Assembly (NCBI RefSeq): GCF_001570565.1
Contig: NZ_BBXE01000013.1
Coordinates: 576,984-640,983, forward strand
From: Herbidospora yilanensis
Lineage (GTDB): Bacteria; Actinomycetota; Actinomycetes; Streptosporangiales; Streptosporangiaceae
DNA length: 64,000 bases
Direction: 5' to 3'
Part shown: positions 49,693 through 59,726 of the stretch, piece by piece
Layout: each line of letters begins with the position of its first letter
Numbering within the stretch: position 1 is the first letter of the stretch
The notes under the pieces: generated by a model
Seen by the model: only the letters and a program-made list of their open reading frames with translations
Database searches by the model: none
Told to the model about the DNA's origin: nothing
Made by a program: the position numbers and the translations under genes

Positions 49693-51458
49693 GCGTTCTC
49701 ACCCAGCGGCGCGGCGACGACGGCCTTCCCCCGTTGCTCACCGACCCGCCCCGCCGCCTCCGGGGGCGCGGACGACCGGCGCCCAGCTCGCACAAGCGCA
49801 AGACCACCTACCTGCCCGTCATCGTGTGCGCCGGCATCATGGGCATCACCATGGCCGACACGCTCGCCGCCACCCTCGGCGTGCCGCAACTCGCCGAGAG
49901 CGGCTTCGGCCCCCGGTCACCGATCGACGTCCAGTGGCTGCTGACCGCCTTCGCCCTCCCGTACGCGGCGCTGCTGCCCGTCGGGGGGCGGCTCGCCGAC
50001 GTGTTCGGCCCGCGGCGGCTGCTCACCATCGGACTGTCCCTGTTCTCCCTCGCGGCGTTCTGCACGGTCGTCACACCCATGTGGAGCCTGCTGCTCGCCG
50101 CCCGCGCCGCACAGGGACTCGGCGCCGCCCTCATGGTCCCCGCCTCGCTGGCGATGCTGCTGGCGACGGTGCCCACCACCCGCAGAGCCGCCGCCATCGG
50201 CGTCTGGAGCGCGTCCACCGGAGTCGCCGGCACGCTCATGTACGCCCTCGGCGGCTGGTTCAGCCAGAACATGGAGATCGGCTGGCGCGTGCTGTTCGTG
50301 CCCAGCGCGTTCCTCACCCTGCTCCTGCTGACGCTGTCGATGACGCTCCCCCGCCCGCCCCACACCCGTGGCGCGGTGCCCGACATCATCGGCTGCCTCC
50401 TGCTGGGCGCCGCCCTCGCGATGCTCACCTGGGCGATCGTCCAGTTCCCCCGCCGGGGCTGGGACCCGTACGTCATCGGCGCGGTGTCCGGAGGGACGCT
50501 GATGCTGCTGGCGACGATGGCCCGCTCGGCCCACCACAAGGCCCCCGCCATCGACCTCGGTCTGTGGCGCAAGGGCCGCTTCGCCCTCGCCGGAACCCTC
50601 TCGGCCCTGTACGGCCTGGTCTCCCTCCCGATCCTGGTGATCATGCCGCTGTTCCTCGGCCAGGCCATGTTCCGGTCGCCGGAGCTGATCGGCGCCGCCA
50701 TCGCGCCCAACGCGGCCGGTGTCCTCATCGGCAGCGTCATCGCCGGCGGCCTGATCAAGCGCCGGGGCCCGCGCGTGGTCATCTACCTGGGCGCGGTCAT
50801 CATCGCCGGAAGCTGCATCGGCCTGCTGCAACTGGTCGTCGGCACCGGCAGGCCGCTCGACGTCCTGCATGTGTGGTTGCCGCTGAACGCCGCGCTGGGC
50901 CTCGGCTTCGGCCTGCTCAACGCGGGCTCGTCGGCCGCCGCCGCGCTGACCGCCGGCCCGGAGCGCTACGCCACCGCGGTCGGCGCGACCATGTCCGTCC
51001 GCCAGGTGGGCGGCACGATCGGCATCGCCGTCACGGTGGTCCTGCTCGAACGCCCCCTGGTGGAGGCGCCGATGCCCGGCTACACGAGCGTCATCCTCGG
51101 GTCACTGGCCCTCGCGGTCTTCGCGGGCTGCCTGGGCCTGTTCTTCGGCGCCACGAAGCCCCCGGCGTCGGCCCGTTCCGCCAAACGCACCCCGAACCGC
51201 CCCGAACCCCGCCCGGCCCCCCGTCCCGGACCCAGTCTCGAAGCCCGTCCCGAAGCACGTCCCGCACCCCGCCCCGACCGTCCGGTCGCCCGCACCCCCG
51301 TCCACCCGCCGATCCCCCTGCCGCGCCGGGCCGTCCCCATGTCGGCCCCGGTCGGCGACGAGGTCGCGGCCGAGATGCTGCGCACCCTCAAAGAGACGAC
51401 CAACCGCATCAACCTCATCGCCGACGTCCTGCTGGACCAGCAGCGACCGACCCGGTGA
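49689..51458 (+). CDS. MFS transporter (DHA2-type) with Pro/Arg-rich tail
   Basis: A 589-residue exporter with about 14 hydrophobic segments (for example YLPVIVCAGIMGITMADTLA, LLPVGGRLADVFGPRRLL, VLFVPSAFLTLLLLTLSMTL). The conserved RQVGGTIGIAVTV motif C-like region is present. After the membrane domain come about 70 residues of Pro/Arg repeats (RPEPRPAPRPGPSLEARPEA) and a predicted coiled end (EVAAEMLRTLKETTNRINLI). Such a tail is unusual for MFS drug pumps and echoes the Pro-rich tail of the ATP-grasp protein. Coupled to the DUF98 gene by ATGA. Confidence 0.85.
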   Translation: MSVLTQRRGDDGLPPLLTDPPRRLRGRGRPAPSSHKRKTTYLPVIVCAGIMGITMADTLAATLGVPQLAESGFGPRSPIDVQWLLTAFALPYAALLPVGGRLADVFGPRRLLTIGLSLFSLAAFCTVVTPMWSLLLAARAAQGLGAALMVPASLAMLLATVPTTRRAAAIGVWSASTGVAGTLMYALGGWFSQNMEIGWRVLFVPSAFLTLLLLTLSMTLPRPPHTRGAVPDIIGCLLLGAALAMLTWAIVQFPRRGWDPYVIGAVSGGTLMLLATMARSAHHKAPAIDLGLWRKGRFALAGTLSALYGLVSLPILVIMPLFLGQAMFRSPELIGAAIAPNAAGVLIGSVIAGGLIKRRGPRVVIYLGAVIIAGSCIGLLQLVVGTGRPLDVLHVWLPLNAALGLGFGLLNAGSSAAAALTAGPERYATAVGATMSVRQVGGTIGIAVTVVLLERPLVEAPMPGYTSVILGSLALAVFAGCLGLFFGATKPPASARSAKRTPNRPEPRPAPRPGPSLEARPEARPAPRPDRPVARTPVHPPIPLPRRAVPMSAPVGDEVAAEMLRTLKETTNRINLIADVLLDQQRPTR

Positions 51459-51470
51459 CCCGCGAAACCA

Positions 51471-51509
51471 GCCTGCCCGGTGACCCGCTGCTCGCGTCAC
51501 CGGGCAGGC
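51471..51509. terminator. Bidirectional terminator hairpin
   Basis: GCCTGCCCGGTGAC (51471-51484) and its exact reverse complement (51496-51509) around an 11-base loop, between the convergent MFS and deoA genes. It marks the right end of the island. Confidence 0.82.
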
Positions 51510-51518
51510 TCTCGCGTG

Positions 51519-52801
<1,283 letters not shown>

Positions 52802-52802
<1 letters not shown>

Positions 52803-53197
52803 TACTTCCCCGAAAGATCGTCAGGCCCGAAGGCGAACGGCAGGAACTTCGCCATCGGCCACGGCCCCTCCGGCGTCTCCACCAGGAGTTCGGGGCCGCC
52901 GTGCTCGAACAGCAGTTGCCGGCAGCGCCCGCACGGCATCAGCAGCTCCTCGTGCCCGTCGACGCAGGTGAACGCCACCAGCCGGCCGCCGCCCGAGGCG
53001 TGCAGGGCCGACACCAGGCCGCACTCCGCGCACAGGCCGATGCCGTAGGAGGCGTTCTCCACGTTGCAGCCGGTCACGATCCGGCCGTCGTCCACCAGCG
53101 CCGCCGCGCCCACGGGGAAGTGGCTGTACGGCGCGTACGCGTGCCGCATGGCCTCCCCCGCCGCGGCGCGCAAGGCGTCCCAGTCGATTCGCGTCAT
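52802..53197 (-). CDS. cdd: Cytidine deaminase
   Basis: A 131-residue zinc enzyme converting (deoxy)cytidine to (deoxy)uridine. The zinc motif is CAECGLVSALHASGG (Cys-Ala-Glu; Cys takes the place of His, as in tetrameric cytidine deaminases) with the other ligands in MPCGRCRQLL; NVENASYGIGLC is the substrate loop. The product goes to thymidine phosphorylase encoded next. GTGA/ATGA-type overlap with the upstream permease stop. Confidence 0.95.
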
Positions 53198-54462
53198 TTC
53201 GCCTGTCCCCTTCGATAAGGCAACCCGTCGGCGGCCGGCATCCGCAGCCGTTGCGAGGCCAGCGACAACACCAGCAGCGTCGTCAGGTGCGGCGTGAACG
53301 ACGTGAACTGCTCGGGGATCGTGTCGGTGACCGCGAAGACGACCAGGACCGCGATGGCCGCCACACCGGTCAGCAGGGCGGCCCTCGACCGCTGCTGCTT
53401 CACGAACTGCCAGATCGCCACCGCCACCAGCAGCAGCGCCACGACCAGCAGCAGCGCGTGCACCGAGGTGCCGCCCTGCCGGAGCTGGAGCGCGTCGGTG
53501 TAACCGAACAGGCCCGCGCCGGCCGCCAGGCCGCCCGGACGCCAGTTGCCGAAGATGACCGTCGCCAGGCCGATGAAGCCGCGTCCACCGGTCTGTCCCT
53601 CACGGTAGGTGCCCGCCGCCACGATCGCCAGGAACGCCCCGCCGAGGCCGGCGAAGGCGCCGGAGGCAAGGACCGCCACGTACTTGTAGAAGTAGACGTT
53701 GACGCCGAGCGACTCGGCCGCGACCGGCCGCTCGCCGACCGACCGCAGGCGCAGGCCGAAGGCGGTGCGCCACAACAACCAGAAGGTCAGCGGTACGAGC
53801 ACCACGCCCAGCAGCGTGAACAGCGACACGTTCTGGGTGAGGCCGCGCAGCACCCCGGCCAGGTCGGAGATGAAGAACCAGTGCTGGGATTCCAGATCCT
53901 GGAGCGGGCCGCCGATTCCGGGGATGGAGACGGTCTGCATCACGGGGACCCGCGGCGACTGCGTGTCGCCGCCGCCCGACATCTCGGCGAAGACCAGCGT
54001 CGACAGGTACTTCGTCACGCCCAGGCCGAGGATGTTCAGCGCCACACCGGAGACGACGTGGTCGACCCCGAAGGTCACGGTCGCGACGGCGTGCAGAGCC
54101 GCGCCCAGCAACCCGCCGACCGCCCCGGCGAGCACGCCGGCCCATGGGTTCCCGGTCACGATCGCGCCCCACGCGCCGAACCAGGTGCCGAGGATCATGA
54201 TGCCCTCAAGGCCGATGTTGACCACGCCGGCCCGCTCCGACCACAGGCCGCCGAGCCCGGCGAGGCCGATCGGCACGGCCGCCATCAGGGCCGCGCCGAT
54301 CGCGCCGCCCGAGGTGATGTCGTTCGCGCCGGTGAGCACCCGGGCGACGGAGAGCAGGAACAGCAGCGCCAGCAGCCCCAGGAGGAGGATCTGCCAGGTC
54401 AGCCTGAACTTCCGCGCGGAGGGCGCGGCGGCGGGGGCGGCCGTCGTCGTCGTGGTGGTCAT
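53194..54462 (-). CDS. Nucleoside ABC transporter permease 2
   Basis: A 422-residue permease of the branched-chain/sugar type found with BMP-family binding proteins (YufQ/NupC-like). At least nine hydrophobic segments, with ERAGVVNIGLEGIMILGTWF, the conserved ER-G-NIG-EG motif of this family, and SVGERPVAAESLGVNVYFYK as the cytoplasmic coupling loop. The stop overlaps cdd and the start overlaps permease 1 (ATGA), so stoichiometry is set by coupling. Confidence 0.9.
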   Translation of the reverse strand: MTTTTTTAAPAAAPSARKFRLTWQILLLGLLALLFLLSVARVLTGANDITSGGAIGAALMAAVPIGLAGLGGLWSERAGVVNIGLEGIMILGTWFGAWGAIVTGNPWAGVLAGAVGGLLGAALHAVATVTFGVDHVVSGVALNILGLGVTKYLSTLVFAEMSGGGDTQSPRVPVMQTVSIPGIGGPLQDLESQHWFFISDLAGVLRGLTQNVSLFTLLGVVLVPLTFWLLWRTAFGLRLRSVGERPVAAESLGVNVYFYKYVAVLASGAFAGLGGAFLAIVAAGTYREGQTGGRGFIGLATVIFGNWRPGGLAAGAGLFGYTDALQLRQGGTSVHALLLVVALLLVAVAIWQFVKQQRSRAALLTGVAAIAVLVVFAVTDTIPEQFTSFTPHLTTLLVLSLASQRLRMPAADGLPYRRGQAK

Positions 54463-55598
54463 GCCGTCGCTCCTTCCTTCTGCGGGGTGGACGCTGCGCC
54501 GGCCAGCTCGCGGCTGACCCGCTTCTGCTCGGCGACACTGCGGTAGCGGTGCGCGAGTTCATACGCGATGACCACGGAGAGCACGATCACGCCCTGCATG
54601 ATCGTGACGATCTCGGGTGAGATCTTGTGGAGGCCGAGGATGTTGGCCGAGACGTCGAGGAAGGCCCAGAGCAGCGCTCCGAACGCGATGCCGACGGGGT
54701 TGTTGCGGCCGAGCAGCGCGATGGCGATCCCGGTGAAGCCGAGACCGGGCTGGAAGTCCAGGCTGTAGCTGTACGACGCCCCGAGCAACTGCGGCATGCC
54801 GATCAGGCCCGCCATCCCGCCCGAGATCAGCATGGCGTACACGACCATGCGTTTGACGTTGACCCCGCTGGCGACGGCGGCGGCCTCGGACCGGCCGGTG
54901 GCGCGCAGGTCGAACCCGAACCGAGTGGTGTTGAGCAGCACGTGGAAGCCGATGCCGACGGCGACGGCGAGGAAGATGAGACCGAACACCTTCAACGACG
55001 AACCGGGGACCAGCGTGAGACCGGGGACCTGCCCGGAGGCCGCGATCGGCGGCGTGCCGATGTTGTTGCTGCCCGCGACCGGAACGGCCCACTGGGCCAG
55101 CAGGTAGGCGCCAAGGCCGGTGGCGATGGTGTTCAGCATGATGGTCGAGATGACCTCGCTGACGCCCCGCGTCGCCTTGAGCACACCCGCGATGCCCGCC
55201 CAGGCCGCGCCGACCAGCATCGCGACCAGGATGATCAGGATCGGGTGGAACGGCGCGGGCAGCGTGACCGCACCGCCGACCGCCGCCGCGACCAGAGCCG
55301 CCAGACGGTATTGACCGTCGACGCCGATGTTGAAGAGGTTCATGCGGAAGCCGAGGGCCACCGCGAGCGCCGACAGGTAGTACGTCGTGGCGTTGTTCAG
55401 GATCAGCACGAGCGACCGGGGCTGCGAGCCGTAGTCGACCATCGTCGTGAGGGTGTCGAGCACCGGGTTGCCGGTGAGGGCGAGCACGATCGAGGTGACG
55501 ACCCCGGCGAACAGGATCGCCAGGATCGGCGCGGCCAGCGACACCCAGCCGCTCAGTCTCACCCGCCCGAGCAGGCGATCGGTGAATGTCGAGCTCAT
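54459..55598 (-). CDS. Nucleoside ABC transporter permease 1
   Basis: A 379-residue permease of the same family (YufP/NupB-like): FRMNLFNIGVDGQYRLAALV corresponds to the N-IG-EGQ motif, and RATGRSEAAAVASGVNVKRM is the coupling-helix region, with eight or more membrane segments. It pairs with permease 2 as the heterodimeric channel for purine/pyrimidine nucleosides. ATGA overlaps on both sides. Confidence 0.9.
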   Translation of the reverse strand: MSSTFTDRLLGRVRLSGWVSLAAPILAILFAGVVTSIVLALTGNPVLDTLTTMVDYGSQPRSLVLILNNATTYYLSALAVALGFRMNLFNIGVDGQYRLAALVAAAVGGAVTLPAPFHPILIILVAMLVGAAWAGIAGVLKATRGVSEVISTIMLNTIATGLGAYLLAQWAVPVAGSNNIGTPPIAASGQVPGLTLVPGSSLKVFGLIFLAVAVGIGFHVLLNTTRFGFDLRATGRSEAAAVASGVNVKRMVVYAMLISGGMAGLIGMPQLLGASYSYSLDFQPGLGFTGIAIALLGRNNPVGIAFGALLWAFLDVSANILGLHKISPEIVTIMQGVIVLSVVIAYELAHRYRSVAEQKRVSRELAGAASTPQKEGATA

Positions 55599-57130
55599 GC
55601 TTCCTCCCCGGCGCCCGTCATCGCGGAACCGAGTTGTTCGGGGGTGACGGTCGCGGGGTCGAACTCGGCGACGAGGGACCCGCGGTGGATGACCTTCAGC
55701 CAGTCGGACAGGCCGATCAGCTCGTCGAGGTCGGCCGAGATGAGCAGCACCGCGAGCCCGGCCGCGCGGGCGGTCCGCAGGTGGTCCCAGATGGCCGCCT
55801 GGGCGCCGACGTCGACGCCCCGGGTCGGGTGGGCGGCGATGAGCAGCTTCGGCTCACCGCTCATCTCCCGGCCGACGATGAGCTTCTGCTGGTTGCCGCC
55901 GGACAGGGCGGAGGCGAGGACGTCGATGCCGGGGGTGCGCACGTCGTACTGCTCGACGATGCGCTGGGTGTCGGCGCGGGCGCCCCTGCGGTTGATCCAC
56001 CAGCCCCGGACGTTGACCTTCTCCTTCATGTGGCCGAGGATCCGGTTCTCCCAGAGGGGGGCCTCCAGGATCAGGCCGTGGCGGTGGCGGTCTTCGGGGA
56101 TGTAGCCGATCCCGGCCTCGCGGCGGCGCAGCGTCGTCCAGGTGGTGATCTCCTCGCCGGCCAGCGTGATCGTGCCGGCGGAGGGCCGGATGCCCATGAT
56201 CGCCTCGACCAGTTCGGCCTGGCCGTTGCCCTCGACGCCGGCGATGCCCAGAACCTCGCCCTTGTGGATGGTCAGGGTCACGTCGTCGAGCACCCTGCGC
56301 TCGCCCTCGGCGCCGATCGTCAGGCCGGTCACCTGGAGCGCGACCACGTCGGTGACCGTCGACTCGCGGGTCTCGGGGCTCGGCAGCTCGCTGCCGACCA
56401 TCAGCTCGGCGAGCTGGCGGGCGGTCACGCTCGCGGGGTCGACCTCGGCGACGGTGGTGCCGCGGCGGATGACCGTGATCGCGTCGGCGACCTTCAGCAC
56501 CTCGTCGAGGTGGTGGGAGATGAAGATGATGGTGATGCCCTCGCGGACCAGGCCGTGGAGGTTCTCGAAGAGCTCGTCGACCTCGTGCGGCACGAGCACC
56601 GCGGTCGGCTCGTCGAGGATCAGGATGCGGGCGCCCCGGTAGAGCACCTTGAGGATCTCCACCCGCTGGCGGGTGCCCACGCCGATGTCCTCGACCAGGA
56701 CGTCGGGGTCGACGCCCAGGCCGTAGGCGTCGGAGATCTCCTTGATCTTCTTGCGGGCGGCGGCGAAGTCGAGGGCCAGGCCGCCCTTCCTCGGCTCGCT
56801 GCCGAGGATCACGTTCTCCAGCACGGTGAGGTTGTCGGCCAGCATGAAGTGCTGGTGCACCATGCCGATTCCGGCCGAGATCGCGTCACCCGGGGTGTGG
56901 AAGGTCACCGGCGAACCGTTGACGCGGATCTCGCCCTCGTCGGGGCGCTGCATGCCGTAGAGGATCTTCATGAGGGTCGACTTGCCGGCGCCGTTCTCCC
57001 CCACGATGGCGTGGATGTGCCCCTTCTGGACCGTCAGGCTGATGTCGCGGTTGGCGACGACGCCGGGGAACCTCTTGGTGATCCCCTCAAGCTGGACGGC
57101 GACCTCGGAGACGGTGGTCTCGGTGCTGAT
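55595..57130 (-). CDS. Nucleoside ABC transporter ATPase (two nucleotide-binding domains)
   Basis: A 511-residue duplicated ATPase of the YufO/RbsA class. Domain 1 has Walker A VGENGAGKSTLMKILYGMQ and IGVGTRQRVEILKVLYRGAR, LILDEPTAVLVP; domain 2 has the degenerate GVEGNGQAELVEAIMG and LSGGNQQKLIVGREMS. Start: no ATG, GTG or TTG lies near the only good ribosome binding site; CAGGAGG is five bases before an ATC codon (57130), in frame and at the right length. A GTG and a TTG further up lie inside or at the edge of a hairpin stem. ATC initiation is my best reading. Confidence 0.85.
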   Translation of the reverse strand: MSTETTVSEVAVQLEGITKRFPGVVANRDISLTVQKGHIHAIVGENGAGKSTLMKILYGMQRPDEGEIRVNGSPVTFHTPGDAISAGIGMVHQHFMLADNLTVLENVILGSEPRKGGLALDFAAARKKIKEISDAYGLGVDPDVLVEDIGVGTRQRVEILKVLYRGARILILDEPTAVLVPHEVDELFENLHGLVREGITIIFISHHLDEVLKVADAITVIRRGTTVAEVDPASVTARQLAELMVGSELPSPETRESTVTDVVALQVTGLTIGAEGERRVLDDVTLTIHKGEVLGIAGVEGNGQAELVEAIMGIRPSAGTITLAGEEITTWTTLRRREAGIGYIPEDRHRHGLILEAPLWENRILGHMKEKVNVRGWWINRRGARADTQRIVEQYDVRTPGIDVLASALSGGNQQKLIVGREMSGEPKLLIAAHPTRGVDVGAQAAIWDHLRTARAAGLAVLLISADLDELIGLSDWLKVIHRGSLVAEFDPATVTPEQLGSAMTGAGEEA

Positions 57131-57154
57131 GCTGGCCTCCTGCGTAAGCGTGCC

Positions 57155-57185
57155 GAGAGGCCCGGTGGTGAACACCGGGCCTCTC
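57155..57185 (-). terminator. Intercistronic hairpin behind the binding-protein gene
   Basis: GAGAGGCCCGGTG (57155-57167) and its exact reverse complement (57173-57185), 5-base loop. No T-run follows. In binding-protein operons such stems protect the upstream mRNA or act as partial terminators, giving more binding protein than ATPase. Confidence 0.7.
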
Positions 57186-57203
57186 AACGGTCACGTCGCC
57201 GTG

Positions 57204-58274
57204 TCATTCCTTGGGAACGGTGATCTCACCGCTCGAGATCTTGGCCTTGTAGTCGTCGAGCTGCGTCTTGATGTCGTCGACCTTGCCGCCGGTCGTCGAG
57301 TAGTCGACGCCGCCCGCCGCGAGGTCGTACACCTTGGAGCCGGCCACCACGGAGTTGGTGGTGTAGCTCTTGATGAAGTCGAACACCGCGACGTCGACCT
57401 TCTTCAGCATCGAGGTGATGATGACGTCGGCGACGGTCGGGTCGGCGGTCTTGGCCTGGTCGGAGTCGACGCCGATCGCCATGCCGCCCGCGGCCTTGGC
57501 GGCCTCGAAGACGCCCGCGCCCGAACCGCCGGCGGCCTGGTAGACCACGTCGGCGCCGGCGTCGAACATGCCCTCGGCGGCGGTCTTGCCCTTGGCCGGG
57601 TCGCCGAAGCCGGAGAAGTCCGGCGGCTGGGTCAGGTACTTGGCCTGGATCTTGATGTCCGGCTTGACGGCCTTGGCGCCCGCCTCGAAACCGGCCTGGA
57701 ACTTCTTGATCAGGGGGACCTCGACGCCGCCGACGAAGCCGACGTTGCCCTTGGTCGACTTCAGCGCCGCCGCCGCGCCGACCAGGAACGAGCCCTGCTC
57801 CTCGGCGAAGACCAGGTTGGAGACGTTGGGCAGCTTGTTGGCCTCGTCGTCGACGATGGCGAACTTGGTGTCGGGGAACTCGGCCGCGACCTTGGCGACC
57901 GACGCGGAGTAGGCGAAGCCGACCGCGATGACCGGGTTGAAGCCGCCCGAGGCGAGCAGCCGCAGGCGCTCCTCCTTGGCCGACTCGGCCTCGCCGTTGC
58001 CGGCCTCCAGCTCGTTGATCTCGACGCCGAGCTCGGCCACGGCCTTGTCGAGGCCGGCCGCGGCGGAGTCGTTGAAGGACTGGTCGCCACGGCCGCCGAT
58101 GTCGTACGCGAGCCCGACCTTGACGCCCGAGGCCGCGGGGGCCGACGCGCCGTCGGTCGGCGCGGCGCTGGGGGCGCCCTCGGTGGTGTCGCCGCCGCCA
58201 CAGGCGGCGGCGGCAAGCAGCATCGCACCGGCGGCGGCACCGGCGACGACCTTGCCAAAACGATTGCGGAGCAA
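57204..58274 (-). CDS. BMP-family nucleoside-binding lipoprotein
   Basis: A 356-residue substrate-binding protein. TTG start with GGGGAG eight bases upstream. The signal peptide MLLRNRFGKVVAGAAAGAML ends in lipobox LLAAAAC, followed by GGGDTT. The mature protein has KVGLAYDIGGRGDQSFNDSA, the BMP/Med opening with the substrate Asn/Asp, and GIDSDQA-like AIGVDSDQAKTADP. It captures nucleosides outside the cell for the permeases encoded downstream. This is the first gene of the salvage operon. Confidence 0.93.
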   Translation of the reverse strand: MLRNRFGKVVAGAAAGAMLLAAAACGGGDTTEGAPSAAPTDGASAPAASGVKVGLAYDIGGRGDQSFNDSAAAGLDKAVAELGVEINELEAGNGEAESAKEERLRLLASGGFNPVIAVGFAYSASVAKVAAEFPDTKFAIVDDEANKLPNVSNLVFAEEQGSFLVGAAAALKSTKGNVGFVGGVEVPLIKKFQAGFEAGAKAVKPDIKIQAKYLTQPPDFSGFGDPAKGKTAAEGMFDAGADVVYQAAGGSGAGVFEAAKAAGGMAIGVDSDQAKTADPTVADVIITSMLKKVDVAVFDFIKSYTTNSVVAGSKVYDLAAGGVDYSTTGGKVDDIKTQLDDYKAKISSGEITVPKE

Positions 58275-58442
58275 GGTGGGACTCCCCTTCCGTGACGTTC
58301 ACTTCCGTCGCACGCGCGAACAGAACGCACGGCAACCTGCACGGAAGATAGTTGTTCGGGAAGGATGCTCAAAACGCCAGCACAGCTCCGCAATCAGCCT
58401 GTTATGCAGCTCACGCCACCTTGTGACCGATCAGGTGACCGA

Positions 58443-59726
58443 TCAGGCGAGCAGCGCCTCCGACTCCGAGCCCCGGCGGACCGCCGTGCGCTGGCCGTCC
58501 CACAGGGCGGTCAGGGCCGTCGCGGCCAGCACCCGGACGCCGACGCCCACGCAGCGCTCGTCGACGTCGAAGGTGGCCTGGTGGATGTCGAAGTCGCGGT
58601 TGTCGCCCGGGGTGCGCACGCCCAGGCGGGCCAGCGCGCCGGGGATCGACTCCAGGTACCACGCGAAGTCCTCGCCGCCGAGCGACTGCGACGTCGGGGC
58701 GGGCGCGTCGGGCCCGAGGACCTGGATCGCGGCGTCGCGGAACATCTGCACGCTTCCGGCGTCGTTGACCGTCGGCGGCACGCCGCGCCGGTAGTCGAGC
58801 TCGGCCTCGACGCCATAGGCGCCCGCGACGCCGTCGAGCAGCGCCTTGATCAGGTCGGGGGCGGCGTGCCAGGCCTCGTCCTCCAGGCACCGGACGGTGC
58901 CCTCGATCACCCCGTCCTCGGGGATCACGTTGCCGACCGAGCCCGCCTGCACGCGGCCCCAGACCAGGGACAACGACGAGCGCGGGTCGACCCGGCGGCT
59001 GAGGGCCGCGGGCAGTTCGGTGACGATCTTCGCGAGGGCGTAGACGAGGTCGGCGGTCAGGTGGGGCCGGGCCGTGTGGCCGCCCGGCCCGCGCAGGCGG
59101 ACGGTGAGCCGGTCGCACGCCGCGGTGATGCCGCCGGAGCGCAGGCCGAGCTGGCCGACCTCCAGGCGCGGGTCGCAGTGCAGCGCGAACACCCGGTCGA
59201 GGCCGCTGATGCCGCCGGCCGCCATGACCTCCAGGGCGCCCTCGACGATCTCCTCGGCGGGCTGGAAGATCAGCCGGACCCGGCCCGGCAGCAGCCCGGC
59301 GGCGGCCTGGCGGGCCAGGAAGACGCCGGTGCCCGCGAGGATCGCGGTGTGCACGTCGTGGCCGCAGGCGTGGCAGCGGCCGGGCTGGAGCGAACGGTAG
59401 GGCACGTCCTTCTCGTCGGGCATGGCGAGGGCGTCCATGTCGGCGCGCAGGCCGATCGTGGGGCCGCCGCCGGAGCCGATGTCGCACAGGATGCCGGTGC
59501 CCCGGGGCAGGATCTGGGGCTCCAGACCTGCCCCCTTCAGCAGGTCGACGACCTTGCCGGTGGTGCGGTGCTCGTTGAACGCGAGCTCGGGGTGCATGTG
59601 AAGGTCGCGGCGCAGCGCGACGAGCTCACTCTCGTGAGCGGCGAGGAAGGCGTCGAGCTCCCCCGTCAGACCATGTCCCTCGGGAGACTCCGTCTCCTGA
59701 TCATGTCCCTGCATGATCTGCTCCAT
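58443..59726 (-). CDS. M20-family amidohydrolase
   Basis: A 427-residue metallo-amidohydrolase of the hippurate hydrolase/IAA-amino-acid hydrolase group. It has LRRDLHMHPELAFNEHRTTG, GRCHACGHDVHTAILAGTGV (metal His/Cys), QPAEEIVEGALEVMAAG (catalytic Glu pair), GPGGHTARPHLTADLVYALA in the lid domain and GGEDFAWYLESIPGALARLG. ATG 59726 (or 59714) overlaps the end of the upstream ligase gene by 26 bases. It would remove an acyl group from an amino acid or peptide-like substrate. Confidence 0.88.
   Translation of the reverse strand: MEQIMQGHDQETESPEGHGLTGELDAFLAAHESELVALRRDLHMHPELAFNEHRTTGKVVDLLKGAGLEPQILPRGTGILCDIGSGGGPTIGLRADMDALAMPDEKDVPYRSLQPGRCHACGHDVHTAILAGTGVFLARQAAAGLLPGRVRLIFQPAEEIVEGALEVMAAGGISGLDRVFALHCDPRLEVGQLGLRSGGITAACDRLTVRLRGPGGHTARPHLTADLVYALAKIVTELPAALSRRVDPRSSLSLVWGRVQAGSVGNVIPEDGVIEGTVRCLEDEAWHAAPDLIKALLDGVAGAYGVEAELDYRRGVPPTVNDAGSVQMFRDAAIQVLGPDAPAPTSQSLGGEDFAWYLESIPGALARLGVRTPGDNRDFDIHQATFDVDERCVGVGVRVLAATALTALWDGQRTAVRRGSESEALLA

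Noticed and set aside
57131-57187. TTG or GTG start upstream for the transporter ATPase
   Set aside because: Both lie in or beside the intercistronic hairpin and lack a ribosome binding site; the extra residues have no counterpart in the family.
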